From: Sphingobacterium cellulitidis
GTDB lineage: Bacteria; Bacteroidota; Bacteroidia; Sphingobacteriales; Sphingobacteriaceae
Assembly (NCBI GenBank): GCA_002245855.1
Contig: NOUX01000003.1
Location: 496,001-560,000 of the forward strand
Reading direction: 5' to 3'
DNA length: 64,000 nucleotides
Below are positions 37,189-44,986 of the stretch, in pieces. Under the pieces are notes generated by a model. That model was not told the DNA's origin. It worked only from the letters and a program-made list of their open reading frames with translations, and did not search any database. Position numbers and translations under genes: made by a program. Each line of letters starts with the position of its first letter. Position 1 is the first letter of the stretch.

Positions 37189-37207
37189 ATTCCCAATTCT
37201 TTCCAGA
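37189..37207 (+). promoter_or_regulatory. Degenerate TTCC-N7-TTCCAGA repeat before PepSY-like gene
   Basis: TTTCCAGA at 37200-37207 is identical to the sites before the response regulator gene. Eleven bp upstream is ATTCCCAA (37189-37196), matching at 5 of 8 positions including TTCC. It lies 39 nt before the start of the first PepSY-like gene. Regulation by the upstream two-component system is inferred. Confidence 0.42.
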
Positions 37208-37246
37208 TTTGACATAGAAATTTGATTAAACAAAAAATTAAACAAT

Positions 37247-37690
37247 ATGAAAAATCTAATAAAAACATTAATGGTATTATTGATTGCTGGATCATCGTTC
37301 AACGCAATCGGACAAGAAAAAGTAATTGAAGTAGCGAATTTACCGCAGCCAGCACAATCCTTTATTCAGAAACATTACGCAAAAGATAAAGTAGCATTAA
37401 CAAAATCTGAAAAGGAAACCTTATCTCCTATTGAATACAAGGTAGTTTTAGCAAGTGGAATCGAAATTGAATTCGATAGCAAAGGAAACTGGACAGAAGT
37501 AGATGCTAATACAGCAGCTGTACCACAAGAAATAGTTCCTGCAAAAATTAAAACTTACGTTCAAAAAAGCTTCCCTGACAATAATATCGTACAAATCAAA
37601 AAAGACAGAAAAGGATACGAAGTCGAATTGACAAACGGAATCGAAGTGAAATTCAATAAGAATGCTGACTTCGTAAAAATCGATGACTAA
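37247..37690 (+). CDS. PepSY-like exported protein (soluble periplasmic)
   Basis: A 147-residue protein with a signal peptide (MKNLIKTLMVLLIAGSSFNAIG, cleaved before QEKV). The mature part has two similar PepSY-like (BLIP-like, PF11396) modules: LPQPAQSFIQKHY with GIEIEFDSKGNW, then VPAKIKTYVQKSF with GIEVKFNKNADF. The family is common in Bacteroidetes next to two-component systems and may bind ions or peptides in the periplasm; no function is established. It heads a two-gene unit whose second gene encodes a lipoprotein paralogue 32 nt downstream. Confidence 0.87.
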   Translation: MKNLIKTLMVLLIAGSSFNAIGQEKVIEVANLPQPAQSFIQKHYAKDKVALTKSEKETLSPIEYKVVLASGIEIEFDSKGNWTEVDANTAAVPQEIVPAKIKTYVQKSFPDNNIVQIKKDRKGYEVELTNGIEVKFNKNADFVKIDD

Positions 37691-37722
37691 TTAAATAAAC
37701 ACACTAAATAATATTAATAAAC

Positions 37723-38172
37723 ATGAAAAAATTAATTCTAGCTTTCACTATCTTATTATCAATTGCTACCCTTACAATGTCATGCGACAAAGAAACAGTG
37801 GTAACCGAAGATCAATTGCCAAGTACTGCTTCGCAATTTCTAAATCAACATTTTAATAATGTAAAAATTCTTTCAATTGTTGAAGAAAAAGAAGGCCTAT
37901 CAGGAAAAGAATATGATGTATTGTTAGACAATGGAATTGAAATCAAATTTGATAAAAATGGTGAATGGTTGGATATCGATGCAAAAGCAGATACCACCTC
38001 CTTACCAGAAAGTTTGATCCCTGCATCTATTAATTCCTATGTAAAGCAAAACTATGCTAACGCCGGAATCAATAGCATTGAAAAAGAAAAACACGGCTAC
38101 GATGTTGAATTAACCAACGGACTAGACCTGGTATTTGATAAAGACGGTAAATTCGTAAGAATCGATCCATAA
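37723..38172 (+). CDS. PepSY-like lipoprotein, paralogue of the preceding gene
   Basis: A 149-residue protein with a lipobox (LTMSCDKE, Cys21), so it should be a lipoprotein rather than a soluble periplasmic protein. The mature part repeats the two-module PepSY-like pattern: LPSTASQFLNQHF with GIEIKFDKNGEW, then IPASINSYVKQNY with GLDLVFDKDGKF. It is clearly a duplicate of the preceding gene with a changed export signal. It ends just before a 27-bp palindrome that probably terminates transcription. Confidence 0.87.
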   Translation: MKKLILAFTILLSIATLTMSCDKETVVTEDQLPSTASQFLNQHFNNVKILSIVEEKEGLSGKEYDVLLDNGIEIKFDKNGEWLDIDAKADTTSLPESLIPASINSYVKQNYANAGINSIEKEKHGYDVELTNGLDLVFDKDGKFVRIDP

Positions 38173-38192
38173 GGATAGTATCGAAACAAAAA

Positions 38193-38247
38193 ATATAACA
38201 TAGAAAAAGGGAATTGATTAAATCAATTCCCTTTTTCTATGTTATAT
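38193..38247. terminator. 27-bp perfect palindrome, bidirectional terminator
   Basis: Arms 38193-38219 and 38221-38247 are exact reverse complements around a single base (38220). Each strand has five A before GGGAATTG and five T after CAATTCCC, so it can end transcripts from the PepSY-like gene (plus) and the SIMPL gene (minus). Confidence 0.8.
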
Positions 38248-38280
38248 CCTATCTGAAGTCAATCTAATACTACTCCTCAA

Positions 38281-38404
38281 TACTCTTTTCCCGCATGCAA
38301 TCAGTCTAAATACTCTATACTAAATACTAAATACTACTATTCACTACTCTTTCCCCGCATGCAATCAGTCTAAATACTCTATACTAAATACTAAATACTA
38401 CTAC
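38281..38404. repeat. Two direct repeats of about 60 bp (64-bp period)
   Basis: Copies at 38281-38340 and 38345-38404 agree at 58 of 60 positions. Each holds CCCGCATGCAATCAGTCTAA followed by CTATACTAAATACTAAATAC. The second copy runs into the stop codon of the SIMPL gene. A related stretch is at 56391-56417. Confidence 0.85.
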
Positions 38405-39135
38405 TCCGACAAATAACTAGTCTTCACAGTAATATTTGCAGTTTTCTTTCTGGAAGTCACATTAAAGGCACCACCGTATGAATATTCTTCGTTTTCATTC
38501 TGTCCAGTAATCTGGAAAATCCCTAAATCAGCTTTTACAAGACTTCCTAATGATGAACCTGCTTCTTTAGCAATATTCTCTGCCCTAACTCTGGCATTCT
38601 GAGATGCTTCAGAAATTAATTTCAATTTTAAATCCTCAAGACCCGAAAAATAGTAGTTTGGCAAATTAGAACTTAACTCAACTCCTTGGGAAATCAAGGT
38701 CGAAATCTCACGAGATGCATTTGCAACCTTATCCAAATCCTTCGATTCAATGGAAACATTTTGAGATAAGCTGTAACCTGTAAAGGTATTATAGCTATTT
38801 CCGTTCTGATCGGTATGATAATTGAAGTCCCGATTGATATTAACAGCATTGAATAAAATCTCCTTTTCACTAATTCCTTGGCGAACTAAAAAATCCTTGA
38901 CCATATCTCGATCCCTTTTTAATTGCTCTGAAGCCTCACTTAAATCCATGGATTTACGATTGAAGGATGCCGACCATTTAACAATATCAGATTCAAAGTT
39001 GGTCATCGCATTACCAGTTACATTGATCGTATTCGAATTCTTATACTTGTACTTGTAGGCATTCCCAAAAATCAAGGCAAAGACAATGATTGAAAGCCCT
39101 GCAATTATGCTAATAATAATTCCGCTGTTTTTCAT
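38401..39135 (-). CDS. SIMPL-domain (DUF541) protein
   Basis: A 244-residue protein. One N-terminal transmembrane segment or signal anchor (GIIISIIAGLSIIVFALIFG) is followed by the SIMPL domain: INVTGNAMTNFESDIVKWSA, TGYSLSQNVSIESKDL and ARVRAENIAKEAGSSLGSLV. The family includes E. coli YggE and is linked to envelope stress and oxidative resistance, with oligomeric ring forms in the periplasm. It is transcribed towards the palindromic terminator at 38193-38247. Confidence 0.92.
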   Translation of the reverse strand: MKNSGIIISIIAGLSIIVFALIFGNAYKYKYKNSNTINVTGNAMTNFESDIVKWSASFNRKSMDLSEASEQLKRDRDMVKDFLVRQGISEKEILFNAVNINRDFNYHTDQNGNSYNTFTGYSLSQNVSIESKDLDKVANASREISTLISQGVELSSNLPNYYFSGLEDLKLKLISEASQNARVRAENIAKEAGSSLGSLVKADLGIFQITGQNENEEYSYGGAFNVTSRKKTANITVKTSYLSE

Positions 39136-39234
39136 AAGTCCCGAATAGTTGTGATTATATTAAAAATGTTATCCTTTATCCCAACCTAAGTTAGGAAATT
39201 TTGGGTATTATTGAAATTCCAAACATCAAATTAT

Positions 39235-42030
39235 ATGAAACGTAAATTTGGCTTATTTATCCTAGGTTTATGTGCTGCTTCCCTAACTTATGCACAAAAG
39301 AAACCTATTGATCACACTGTTTATGACTCCTGGAATAGCATCAGTAGACCGGAAATCAGTAAATCCGGTAATCTTATCTATTATAGCGTTACTCCTCAAG
39401 AAGGTAATAGTCTTGCTTTTCTGAAAAATTCGAATAATCAAACTTTATTGCAAATCCCACGAGCTGCAGATTTAAAATTAACGAAAGATGAAAAACATCT
39501 CCTAAGTTTGATAAAAGCCCCTTTTCAGGATGTAAGACAAGCAAAAATTAAAAAGAAAAAACCTGATGAAATGCCTAAGGACTCGATTTTTGTATTTGAT
39601 ATCCACAAGAATCAAAGCACAAAATTCGCTCAGGTAAAATCATATAAAATTGCAAAAGATGGAAATGACTACGTGGCTTTCCTTCATGAAACTGTAGTTA
39701 CAAGCCCTTCAGATAGCAGTAAAACTAAAAATGGCTCAAAAAAAGAGAAGCCAACACCTACCCTGACGTTATTAAATCTTAACACCAAGGATACAAGCAA
39801 TATCTTAAAGGCTGACACCTATGAATGGAGTGATGATGGAAAATTCTTGGTATATTCTATCAAAGGTCCTGAAAAAGACAGCTTAAATGAATCTGGACTT
39901 TTTATTATGGATTTAGCAGATAAATCCAAAAAGAAAATCAGCAACGGAAAAGGAAATTACAAGAACATTCAGTTTGACGATGCTACAAAACAATTAAGCT
40001 TCTTAGCTGATAAAACTCCTGAAAAGTCACTTCTAAAAGAGTTCAAACTCTATTACTACACAACATCTCAAGATTCCGCAACTATCCTAGCAGATAAAAA
40101 TACCCAAGGAATCCCTCAAAACTGGTTCGTATCAGGAGACGGAGCATTAACATTTAGTAAATCCGGAAAAAGATTGTTCTTCGGCCTGGCTCCAATTCCT
40201 AGAGTAAAGGACACCACGCTGGTGGAATTTGAACATGCAAAAGTTGATATCTGGCACTGGCAAGATGATTATCTGCAACCTATGCAGCTGGTAAATTTGA
40301 AAAGAGATCTTTCCAGAAATTATACAGCAATGATAAATCTATCTGGAAATAGAAATATTATTCCATTATCTGATGAGACTTTTAACCGAATAACGCTAAC
40401 TGGCAATGCGGATAATGAATGGGCTATGGCAACTTCAGATAAAGAATACCGAATTGAAACCCAATGGGAAGGTGGAATGCGCACAGATATTTACGCTATT
40501 TCTACTATTTCTGGTAAAAATAAAGTAGTTACCAAATCAAACTCTGGATATGCTTCTTTAGCTCCAAACGGAGATTATATCGTTTACTTCAACCGTGGAA
40601 ATGGAAATTGGTATAGTTTTAATATTGCAACCGAAACTACCCATCAGCTGAATGATGGCTTACAGGTGAGCTTTGTCGATGAAGAAAATGATGTACCGGC
40701 AGCTCCTGGTCCTTATGGGATTGCTGGTTGGTCCAAAGATGGTAAATTTATCTATATCAATGATCGTTATGATGTCTGGAAACTAAGTTTGGATGGAAAA
40801 ACCAAAACGAACCTAAGCCATGGTTTAGGACGAAAAAATCAAATGGTCTATAGAATTGAAGAACTTATTAAAAATGAAGACCCTAGAATCAATTACACAC
40901 AAATTGATGATTCTAAAACTATATTCTTAACAGGTTTCAATAAAACTGATAAAAACCAAGGCCTTTATAAATTAGGGAAAAAGGATATCAGCAAAATGTG
41001 GTCTGGACCTCATACCTATAGAATGTTGAGCGCTGATGAGAAATTAAATAAGGTCATTTACACTAAAGAAGATTACCAACACTCTCCAGACTTATATTTA
41101 TTAGCTAATTTCAAAAATGAAACTAGATTGAGTGATATCAATCCGCAACAAGCAAACTTCAACTGGGGTACTGCTGAATTAGTTCATTGGACAACTCCAA
41201 AAGGATATAAATCGGAAGGAATTTTATATAAACCTGAAGATTTCGACCCTAACAAAAAATATCCGATAATCGCATATTTTTACGAAACATTATCCGATGG
41301 CTTATATACTTACCAAGCTCCTGCTCCTACTCCTTCTCGCTTGAATATCCCTTATTTTGTGAGCAATGGCTACCTTGTTTTTGCTCCAGATATTTGCTAT
41401 GAAACTGGATACCCAGGAAGATCAGCTGAAGAATTTATTAACTCTGGAATGCATTACCTCGCAAGAAATAACAACTGGGTAGACTCTACGAAAATGGGAA
41501 TTCAAGGTCAAAGCTGGGGCGGATATCAAGTCGCTCACCTAATTACCCGTACCAACATGTATGCAGCAGCTTGGTCTGGTGCTCCAGTTGTCAACATGAC
41601 CTCTGCCTATGGTGGTATCCGCTGGGGAACTGGAATGTCCAGACAATTTCAATATGAAAATACCCAAAGCCGTATAGGTAAGCCCCTATGGGAAGCTAGA
41701 GACTTATATATAGAAAATTCTCCACTCTTCTTTATGGATAAAGTAAATACGCCAGTGGCGATCATGCATAATGACAATGATGGTGCTGTGCCATGGTATC
41801 AAGGAATTGAATTCTTTACCGCATTGAGAAGATTAAATAAACCTGTATGGTTGTTGAATTATAATGGCGATGACCACAATTTAATTCAAAGACAAAACCG
41901 AAAAGATATCCAAATTAGGGAAGCTCAGTTTTTTGACCACTTCCTAAAAGGTAAACCTGCCGCAAATTGGATCAAAAAAGGTGTCAAAGCAACCGAAAAA
42001 GGAATAGATTGGGGACTTGAAGTCGACTAA
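39235..42030 (+). CDS. S9-family secreted peptidase (prolyl oligopeptidase type)
   Basis: A 931-residue protein if started at ATG 39235, which gives a good signal peptide (MKRKFGLFILGLCAASLTYA, cut before QKKP). The N-terminal beta-propeller region (about residues 40-630) has WD40-like PD40 blades (YEWSDDGKFLVYS, ISKSGNLIYYS). The C-terminal alpha/beta-hydrolase has the nucleophile in GIQGQSWGGYQVAH, then HNDNDGAVPW and GDDHNLIQRQNRKD for Asp and His. S9 exopeptidases cleave peptides after proline or act as acylaminoacyl peptidases; it is probably periplasmic. The length of about 930 suits dipeptidyl-peptidase-like Bacteroidetes S9 proteins. Confidence 0.92.
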   Translation: MKRKFGLFILGLCAASLTYAQKKPIDHTVYDSWNSISRPEISKSGNLIYYSVTPQEGNSLAFLKNSNNQTLLQIPRAADLKLTKDEKHLLSLIKAPFQDVRQAKIKKKKPDEMPKDSIFVFDIHKNQSTKFAQVKSYKIAKDGNDYVAFLHETVVTSPSDSSKTKNGSKKEKPTPTLTLLNLNTKDTSNILKADTYEWSDDGKFLVYSIKGPEKDSLNESGLFIMDLADKSKKKISNGKGNYKNIQFDDATKQLSFLADKTPEKSLLKEFKLYYYTTSQDSATILADKNTQGIPQNWFVSGDGALTFSKSGKRLFFGLAPIPRVKDTTLVEFEHAKVDIWHWQDDYLQPMQLVNLKRDLSRNYTAMINLSGNRNIIPLSDETFNRITLTGNADNEWAMATSDKEYRIETQWEGGMRTDIYAISTISGKNKVVTKSNSGYASLAPNGDYIVYFNRGNGNWYSFNIATETTHQLNDGLQVSFVDEENDVPAAPGPYGIAGWSKDGKFIYINDRYDVWKLSLDGKTKTNLSHGLGRKNQMVYRIEELIKNEDPRINYTQIDDSKTIFLTGFNKTDKNQGLYKLGKKDISKMWSGPHTYRMLSADEKLNKVIYTKEDYQHSPDLYLLANFKNETRLSDINPQQANFNWGTAELVHWTTPKGYKSEGILYKPEDFDPNKKYPIIAYFYETLSDGLYTYQAPAPTPSRLNIPYFVSNGYLVFAPDICYETGYPGRSAEEFINSGMHYLARNNNWVDSTKMGIQGQSWGGYQVAHLITRTNMYAAAWSGAPVVNMTSAYGGIRWGTGMSRQFQYENTQSRIGKPLWEARDLYIENSPLFFMDKVNTPVAIMHNDNDGAVPWYQGIEFFTALRRLNKPVWLLNYNGDDHNLIQRQNRKDIQIREAQFFDHFLKGKPAANWIKKGVKATEKGIDWGLEVD

Positions 42031-42049
42031 TTTTACAAAACTCTATCAA

Positions 42050-42090
42050 AACAGGTGGTAATTTCGGGAAATTACCACCTGTTTTTGTTA
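42050..42090 (+). terminator. Intrinsic terminator after S9 peptidase
   Basis: Bases 42050-42064 and 42069-42083 form a 15-bp stem with a CGGG loop, ending in TTTTTG. It lies 20 nt past the stop codon. Confidence 0.9.
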
Positions 42091-42160
42091 AAAAACATTA
42101 AATTCGGACAGTTTTTATATTTTTTTTCAAAAAAATTACTCAACTAACTTATTTTTACTA

Positions 42161-42168
42161 TACTTTTG
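42161..42168 (+). promoter_or_regulatory. -7 promoter element of glutamine synthetase gene
   Basis: TACTTTTG fits the Bacteroidetes -7 consensus TAnnTTTG, 63 nt before the glnN start. No TTG lies 17-23 nt upstream, so the assignment is tentative; the region just upstream is A/T-tract rich. Confidence 0.4.
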
Positions 42169-42231
42169 ATAAAAAATTAGAACGATTCACACAGTAATCA
42201 ACAAAAAACTTAAAATAATAATATTAACAGC

Positions 42232-44421
42232 ATGTTAAACTCCAGACTATCCGCAGTTGAAACTGCCTCAAAACACATGTTCAATGAAACAACTGAGGTA
42301 AATTCAGAACGCGCAACTCACATTTTTAACAAAAATGTGTTTAGCATCTCCAAAATGAGAGATTATCTTCCAAAGTCAACTTTTAGTGAGTTAAAAACTT
42401 CAATCGACGAAGGAAAACAAATTAGCAGAGAATTAGCGGACTTCATTGCACAAGCAATGAAAACTTGGGCTTTAGAAAATGGTGCTTCGCACTATACCCA
42501 CTGGTTTCAACCTTTAACTGGATCTACAGCTGAAAAACATGATGCCTTCTTTGAACCGGACAGCGATGGTAGTGCTATCGAAAAATTCAATGCCGATGCA
42601 TTAGTGCAACAAGAACCAGATGCTTCTTCTTTCCCTAATGGGGGTATCCGTAATACCTTCGAAGCTAGAGGATACACTGCTTGGGATCCTTCTTCTCCTG
42701 CTTTCATCTTCGAAACTGGCGCAGGTAAGACTTTATGTATCCCTACTGTATTCGTTTCATACACCGGTGAATCTTTAGACTATAAAGCTCCTTTGTTAAA
42801 AGCTATCGCTGCAATTGACAAAGCTGCTACGGATGTCGCTCAATATTTTGATAAAGCCGTTACGAAAGTAAATGCTTCCTTGGGTATCGAACAAGAGTAT
42901 TTCTTGGTTGACCTTGCCCTATATAATGCGCGTCCTGACTTACAATTGACGGGTAGAACTCTATTCGGGCATATGTCAGCTAAAGGACAACAATTGGAAG
43001 ACCATTATTTCGGTGCTATCCCTGAGCGCGTATTAGCTTACATGGTTGACCTTGAAAACGAAGCCTTAAAACTAGGTATTCCTTTGAAAACTCGTCACAA
43101 CGAAGTAGCTCCTTCGCAATTTGAATGTGCTCCAATGTTTGAAGAGATCAACCTGGCAATCGACCATAATCAATTGCTTATGAACGTAATGGAACAAGTG
43201 GCCATTCGTCATAATTTTAAGGTCTTATTACATGAAAAACCATATAGTGGAGTTAATGGTTCCGGAAAACATAATAACTGGTCTTTAATTACAAATACTG
43301 GTGTCAACTTATTATCTCCTGGAAAAACCCCTAAAAATAACTTGATGTTCTTGACCTTCTTTGTCAATACCATCAAAGCAGTATATGAGCATGCTGATTT
43401 ATTAAGAGCTTCAATTGCTAGTCATTCAAATGACCACCGCCTTGGTGCTAATGAGGCACCACCAGCAATTATCTCTATCTTCCTAGGTTCTCAATTGGAT
43501 GAAATCCTAGAGGAAGTTGAATCTGCACGCGTGGCTAAAAAAGTTAAAGCAGATGCAAACTTATGGCACGGAATCCCTAAAATCCCTGATTTGAAATTGG
43601 ATAACACCGACCGTAACCGTACTTCGCCTTTCGCTTTTACTGGTAATAAATTTGAATTCCGCGCAGTTGGTTCTTCGGCAAACTCTGCCCTGCCAATGAC
43701 AATCTTGAATGCAATCGTTGCTACACAGCTTATTGAATTCAAAAATGAAGTTGACAAGCAGATCAAAAGAGGAACGAAAAAGGATCTTGCTATCTTAAAT
43801 GTAGTTCGTAAATACATCAAAGATTCCAAAGCTATCCGTTTTGAAGGAAATGGTTATAGCGAAGAATGGGAAATTGAAGCTGCAAACAGAGGATTATCAA
43901 ACATTAAATCCACTCCAAAGGCTCTTGACGTATATGTAAAACCTGAATCTTTGGAATTATTCGAAACTTTAGGAATTTTCTCAAGACGTGAGTCTGAAGC
44001 TAGACATGAAATCCTTTTAGAGAACTTCTTCAAAAAACTTCAAATTGAGGCTCGTGTAATTGGTGATGTAGTAACAAGCCAGATTGCGCCAGCATGTTTA
44101 GTCTATCAAAATCAATTGATCGAGAATGTTAGAGGATTAAAAGATTTAGGCTTAAACAAAGAAGCGTATAGTTCTCAATTGAACTACCTGGAGCGTATTT
44201 CGAAACATGTAAACTTTATCTTGGAGAAATCTGAGGAAATGCGTCAAGCACGTAAGAAGGCAAACACAATCGATGATATGCGCGAGAAAGCAATCGCATA
44301 CGACGAAGTTGTAAAACCATTCTTCGACGAAATCCGCTACCACGTCAACAAACTAGAAAAAATCGTTGATGACGCGAAATGGCCATTGCCAAAATTGCGT
44401 GAATTACTATTTATTCACTAA
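42232..44421 (+). CDS. glnN: Glutamine synthetase type III
   Basis: A 729-residue protein, the usual length of GSIII and much longer than GSI. HYTHWFQPLTGSTAEKHDAF and GSAIEKFNADALVQQEPDAS with SSFPNGGIRNTFEARGYTAW are GSIII N-terminal signatures. Catalytic-core elements are GIEQEYFLVD (metal-binding Glu), KTRHNEVAPSQFECAP, LHEKPYSGVNGSGKHNNWS and FEFRAVGSSANSALPM. It makes glutamine from glutamate, ammonia and ATP and is the main glutamine synthetase in many Bacteroidetes. It is monocistronic with its own terminator. Confidence 0.97.
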   Translation: MLNSRLSAVETASKHMFNETTEVNSERATHIFNKNVFSISKMRDYLPKSTFSELKTSIDEGKQISRELADFIAQAMKTWALENGASHYTHWFQPLTGSTAEKHDAFFEPDSDGSAIEKFNADALVQQEPDASSFPNGGIRNTFEARGYTAWDPSSPAFIFETGAGKTLCIPTVFVSYTGESLDYKAPLLKAIAAIDKAATDVAQYFDKAVTKVNASLGIEQEYFLVDLALYNARPDLQLTGRTLFGHMSAKGQQLEDHYFGAIPERVLAYMVDLENEALKLGIPLKTRHNEVAPSQFECAPMFEEINLAIDHNQLLMNVMEQVAIRHNFKVLLHEKPYSGVNGSGKHNNWSLITNTGVNLLSPGKTPKNNLMFLTFFVNTIKAVYEHADLLRASIASHSNDHRLGANEAPPAIISIFLGSQLDEILEEVESARVAKKVKADANLWHGIPKIPDLKLDNTDRNRTSPFAFTGNKFEFRAVGSSANSALPMTILNAIVATQLIEFKNEVDKQIKRGTKKDLAILNVVRKYIKDSKAIRFEGNGYSEEWEIEAANRGLSNIKSTPKALDVYVKPESLELFETLGIFSRRESEARHEILLENFFKKLQIEARVIGDVVTSQIAPACLVYQNQLIENVRGLKDLGLNKEAYSSQLNYLERISKHVNFILEKSEEMRQARKKANTIDDMREKAIAYDEVVKPFFDEIRYHVNKLEKIVDDAKWPLPKLRELLFIH

Positions 44422-44444
44422 GAATAAAATAATAAACATATTCC

Positions 44445-44473
44445 AGGGGTAATCAAAAGATTACCCCTTTTTT
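44445..44473 (+). terminator. Intrinsic terminator of glnN
   Basis: AGGGGTAATC (44445-44454) pairs with GATTACCCCT (44459-44468) around AAAA and runs into six T. It lies 24 nt past the glnN stop. Repeat unit A starts directly in its T-tract. Confidence 0.92.
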
Positions 44474-44571
44474 ATATTCAAAATATTTATCCATAACCAC
44501 AGCACAAACCCGTCAGGGTTTCAAGAACCCCATAGGGGTTCAATATTAGTAACCCGATAATATTAATGAAT

Positions 44572-44619
44572 AGCCCCGCCCCAATGCATTCGCTAAAGCG
44601 AATGCATTGGGGCGGGGCT
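44572..44619. repeat. Perfect 23-bp hairpin in unit A
   Basis: Arms 44572-44594 and 44597-44619 are exact reverse complements with only AA between. The stem is GC-rich at its base and AT-richer towards the tip. The corresponding hairpin in unit B differs at four base pairs, all compensated. Confidence 0.93.
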
Positions 44620-44690
44620 TATTTCGTATAACATCCTATTACCAACATTAAACTCCTCTGGAGTTTTTATCTTCGCTCTGCATTTTCAAA

Positions 44691-44805
44691 CCCCAGAGGG
44701 GTGACATATTTGTAGCCAGAAATGTGTTTTCCAACGTACAGCCCCGTAGGGGTGACATATTTGTAGCCAGAAATGTGTTTTCCAACGTACAGCCCCAGAG
44801 GGGCG
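44691..44805. repeat. Three REP-like palindromes with near-identical 51-bp period
   Basis: CCCC-AGA/GTA-GGGG palindromes start at 44691, 44742 and 44793. The intervening sequence (TGACATATTTGTAGCC to CCAACGTACAG) is nearly identical between repeats, so this is tandem duplication and not a spacer-bearing array. Four more, less regular copies follow in unit B (45205, 45253, 45345, 45394). Confidence 0.85.
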
Positions 44806-44829
44806 ACATATTTGTCATTCAAGTCTCTA

Positions 44830-44946
44830 AAAAATAGATTCCTCATCTTCGATTCGGAATGACAATCATATAATTACATTAGGTTTTGGTGAAAAACCCT
44901 GACCCAATTTTTCTGTCTTTCTGAGCGCAGCGAAGAATCTATTTTT
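44830..44946. repeat. MITE-like imperfect inverted-repeat element
   Basis: AAAAATAGATT (44830-44840) and AATCTATTTTT (44936-44946) are perfect 11-bp inverted ends. Inside them the arms continue to match imperfectly (left CTTCG...GGAATGAC against right GTCTTTCTG...CGAAG). The right arm contains CTGAGCGCAGCGAAGAATCT. No coding capacity. Confidence 0.65.
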
Positions 44947-44962
44947 ATCCAAATATGGGTAG

Positions 44963-44986
44963 GGGCGTATCGCATACGCCCTTTTT
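44963..44986 (+). terminator. Terminator-like hairpin before unit B
   Basis: GGGCGTAT (44963-44970) pairs with ATACGCCC (44974-44981) around CGC, followed by TTTTT. It sits just before unit B in the same way the glnN terminator sits before unit A. Confidence 0.55.

Larger units (their letters stand above)
44468..44981. repeat. Non-coding repeat unit A (REP-like)
   Basis: About 514 bp with no gene. In order it holds an AGGGTTTCAAGAACCCCATA stretch, a perfect 23-bp hairpin (44572-44619), a segment ending in TTAAACTCCTCTGGAGTTT, three short CCCC-N3-GGGG palindromes at 44691, 44742 and 44793 spaced 51 bp, an inverted-repeat element (44830-44946), and a terminator-like hairpin (44963-44986). Unit B repeats this first half at an offset of 513-514 bp. 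Confidence 0.85.

Noticed and set aside
39211..39234. TTG start of the S9 peptidase
   Set aside because: The in-frame ATG at 39235 gives a standard signal peptide directly at the N-terminus, while the TTG start adds eight unrelated residues.
44691..44805. Regular palindromic repeats resembling a CRISPR array
   Set aside because: Only three units, and the sequence between the palindromes is nearly identical rather than unique, so these are tandem REP-like duplications. No cas gene is nearby.
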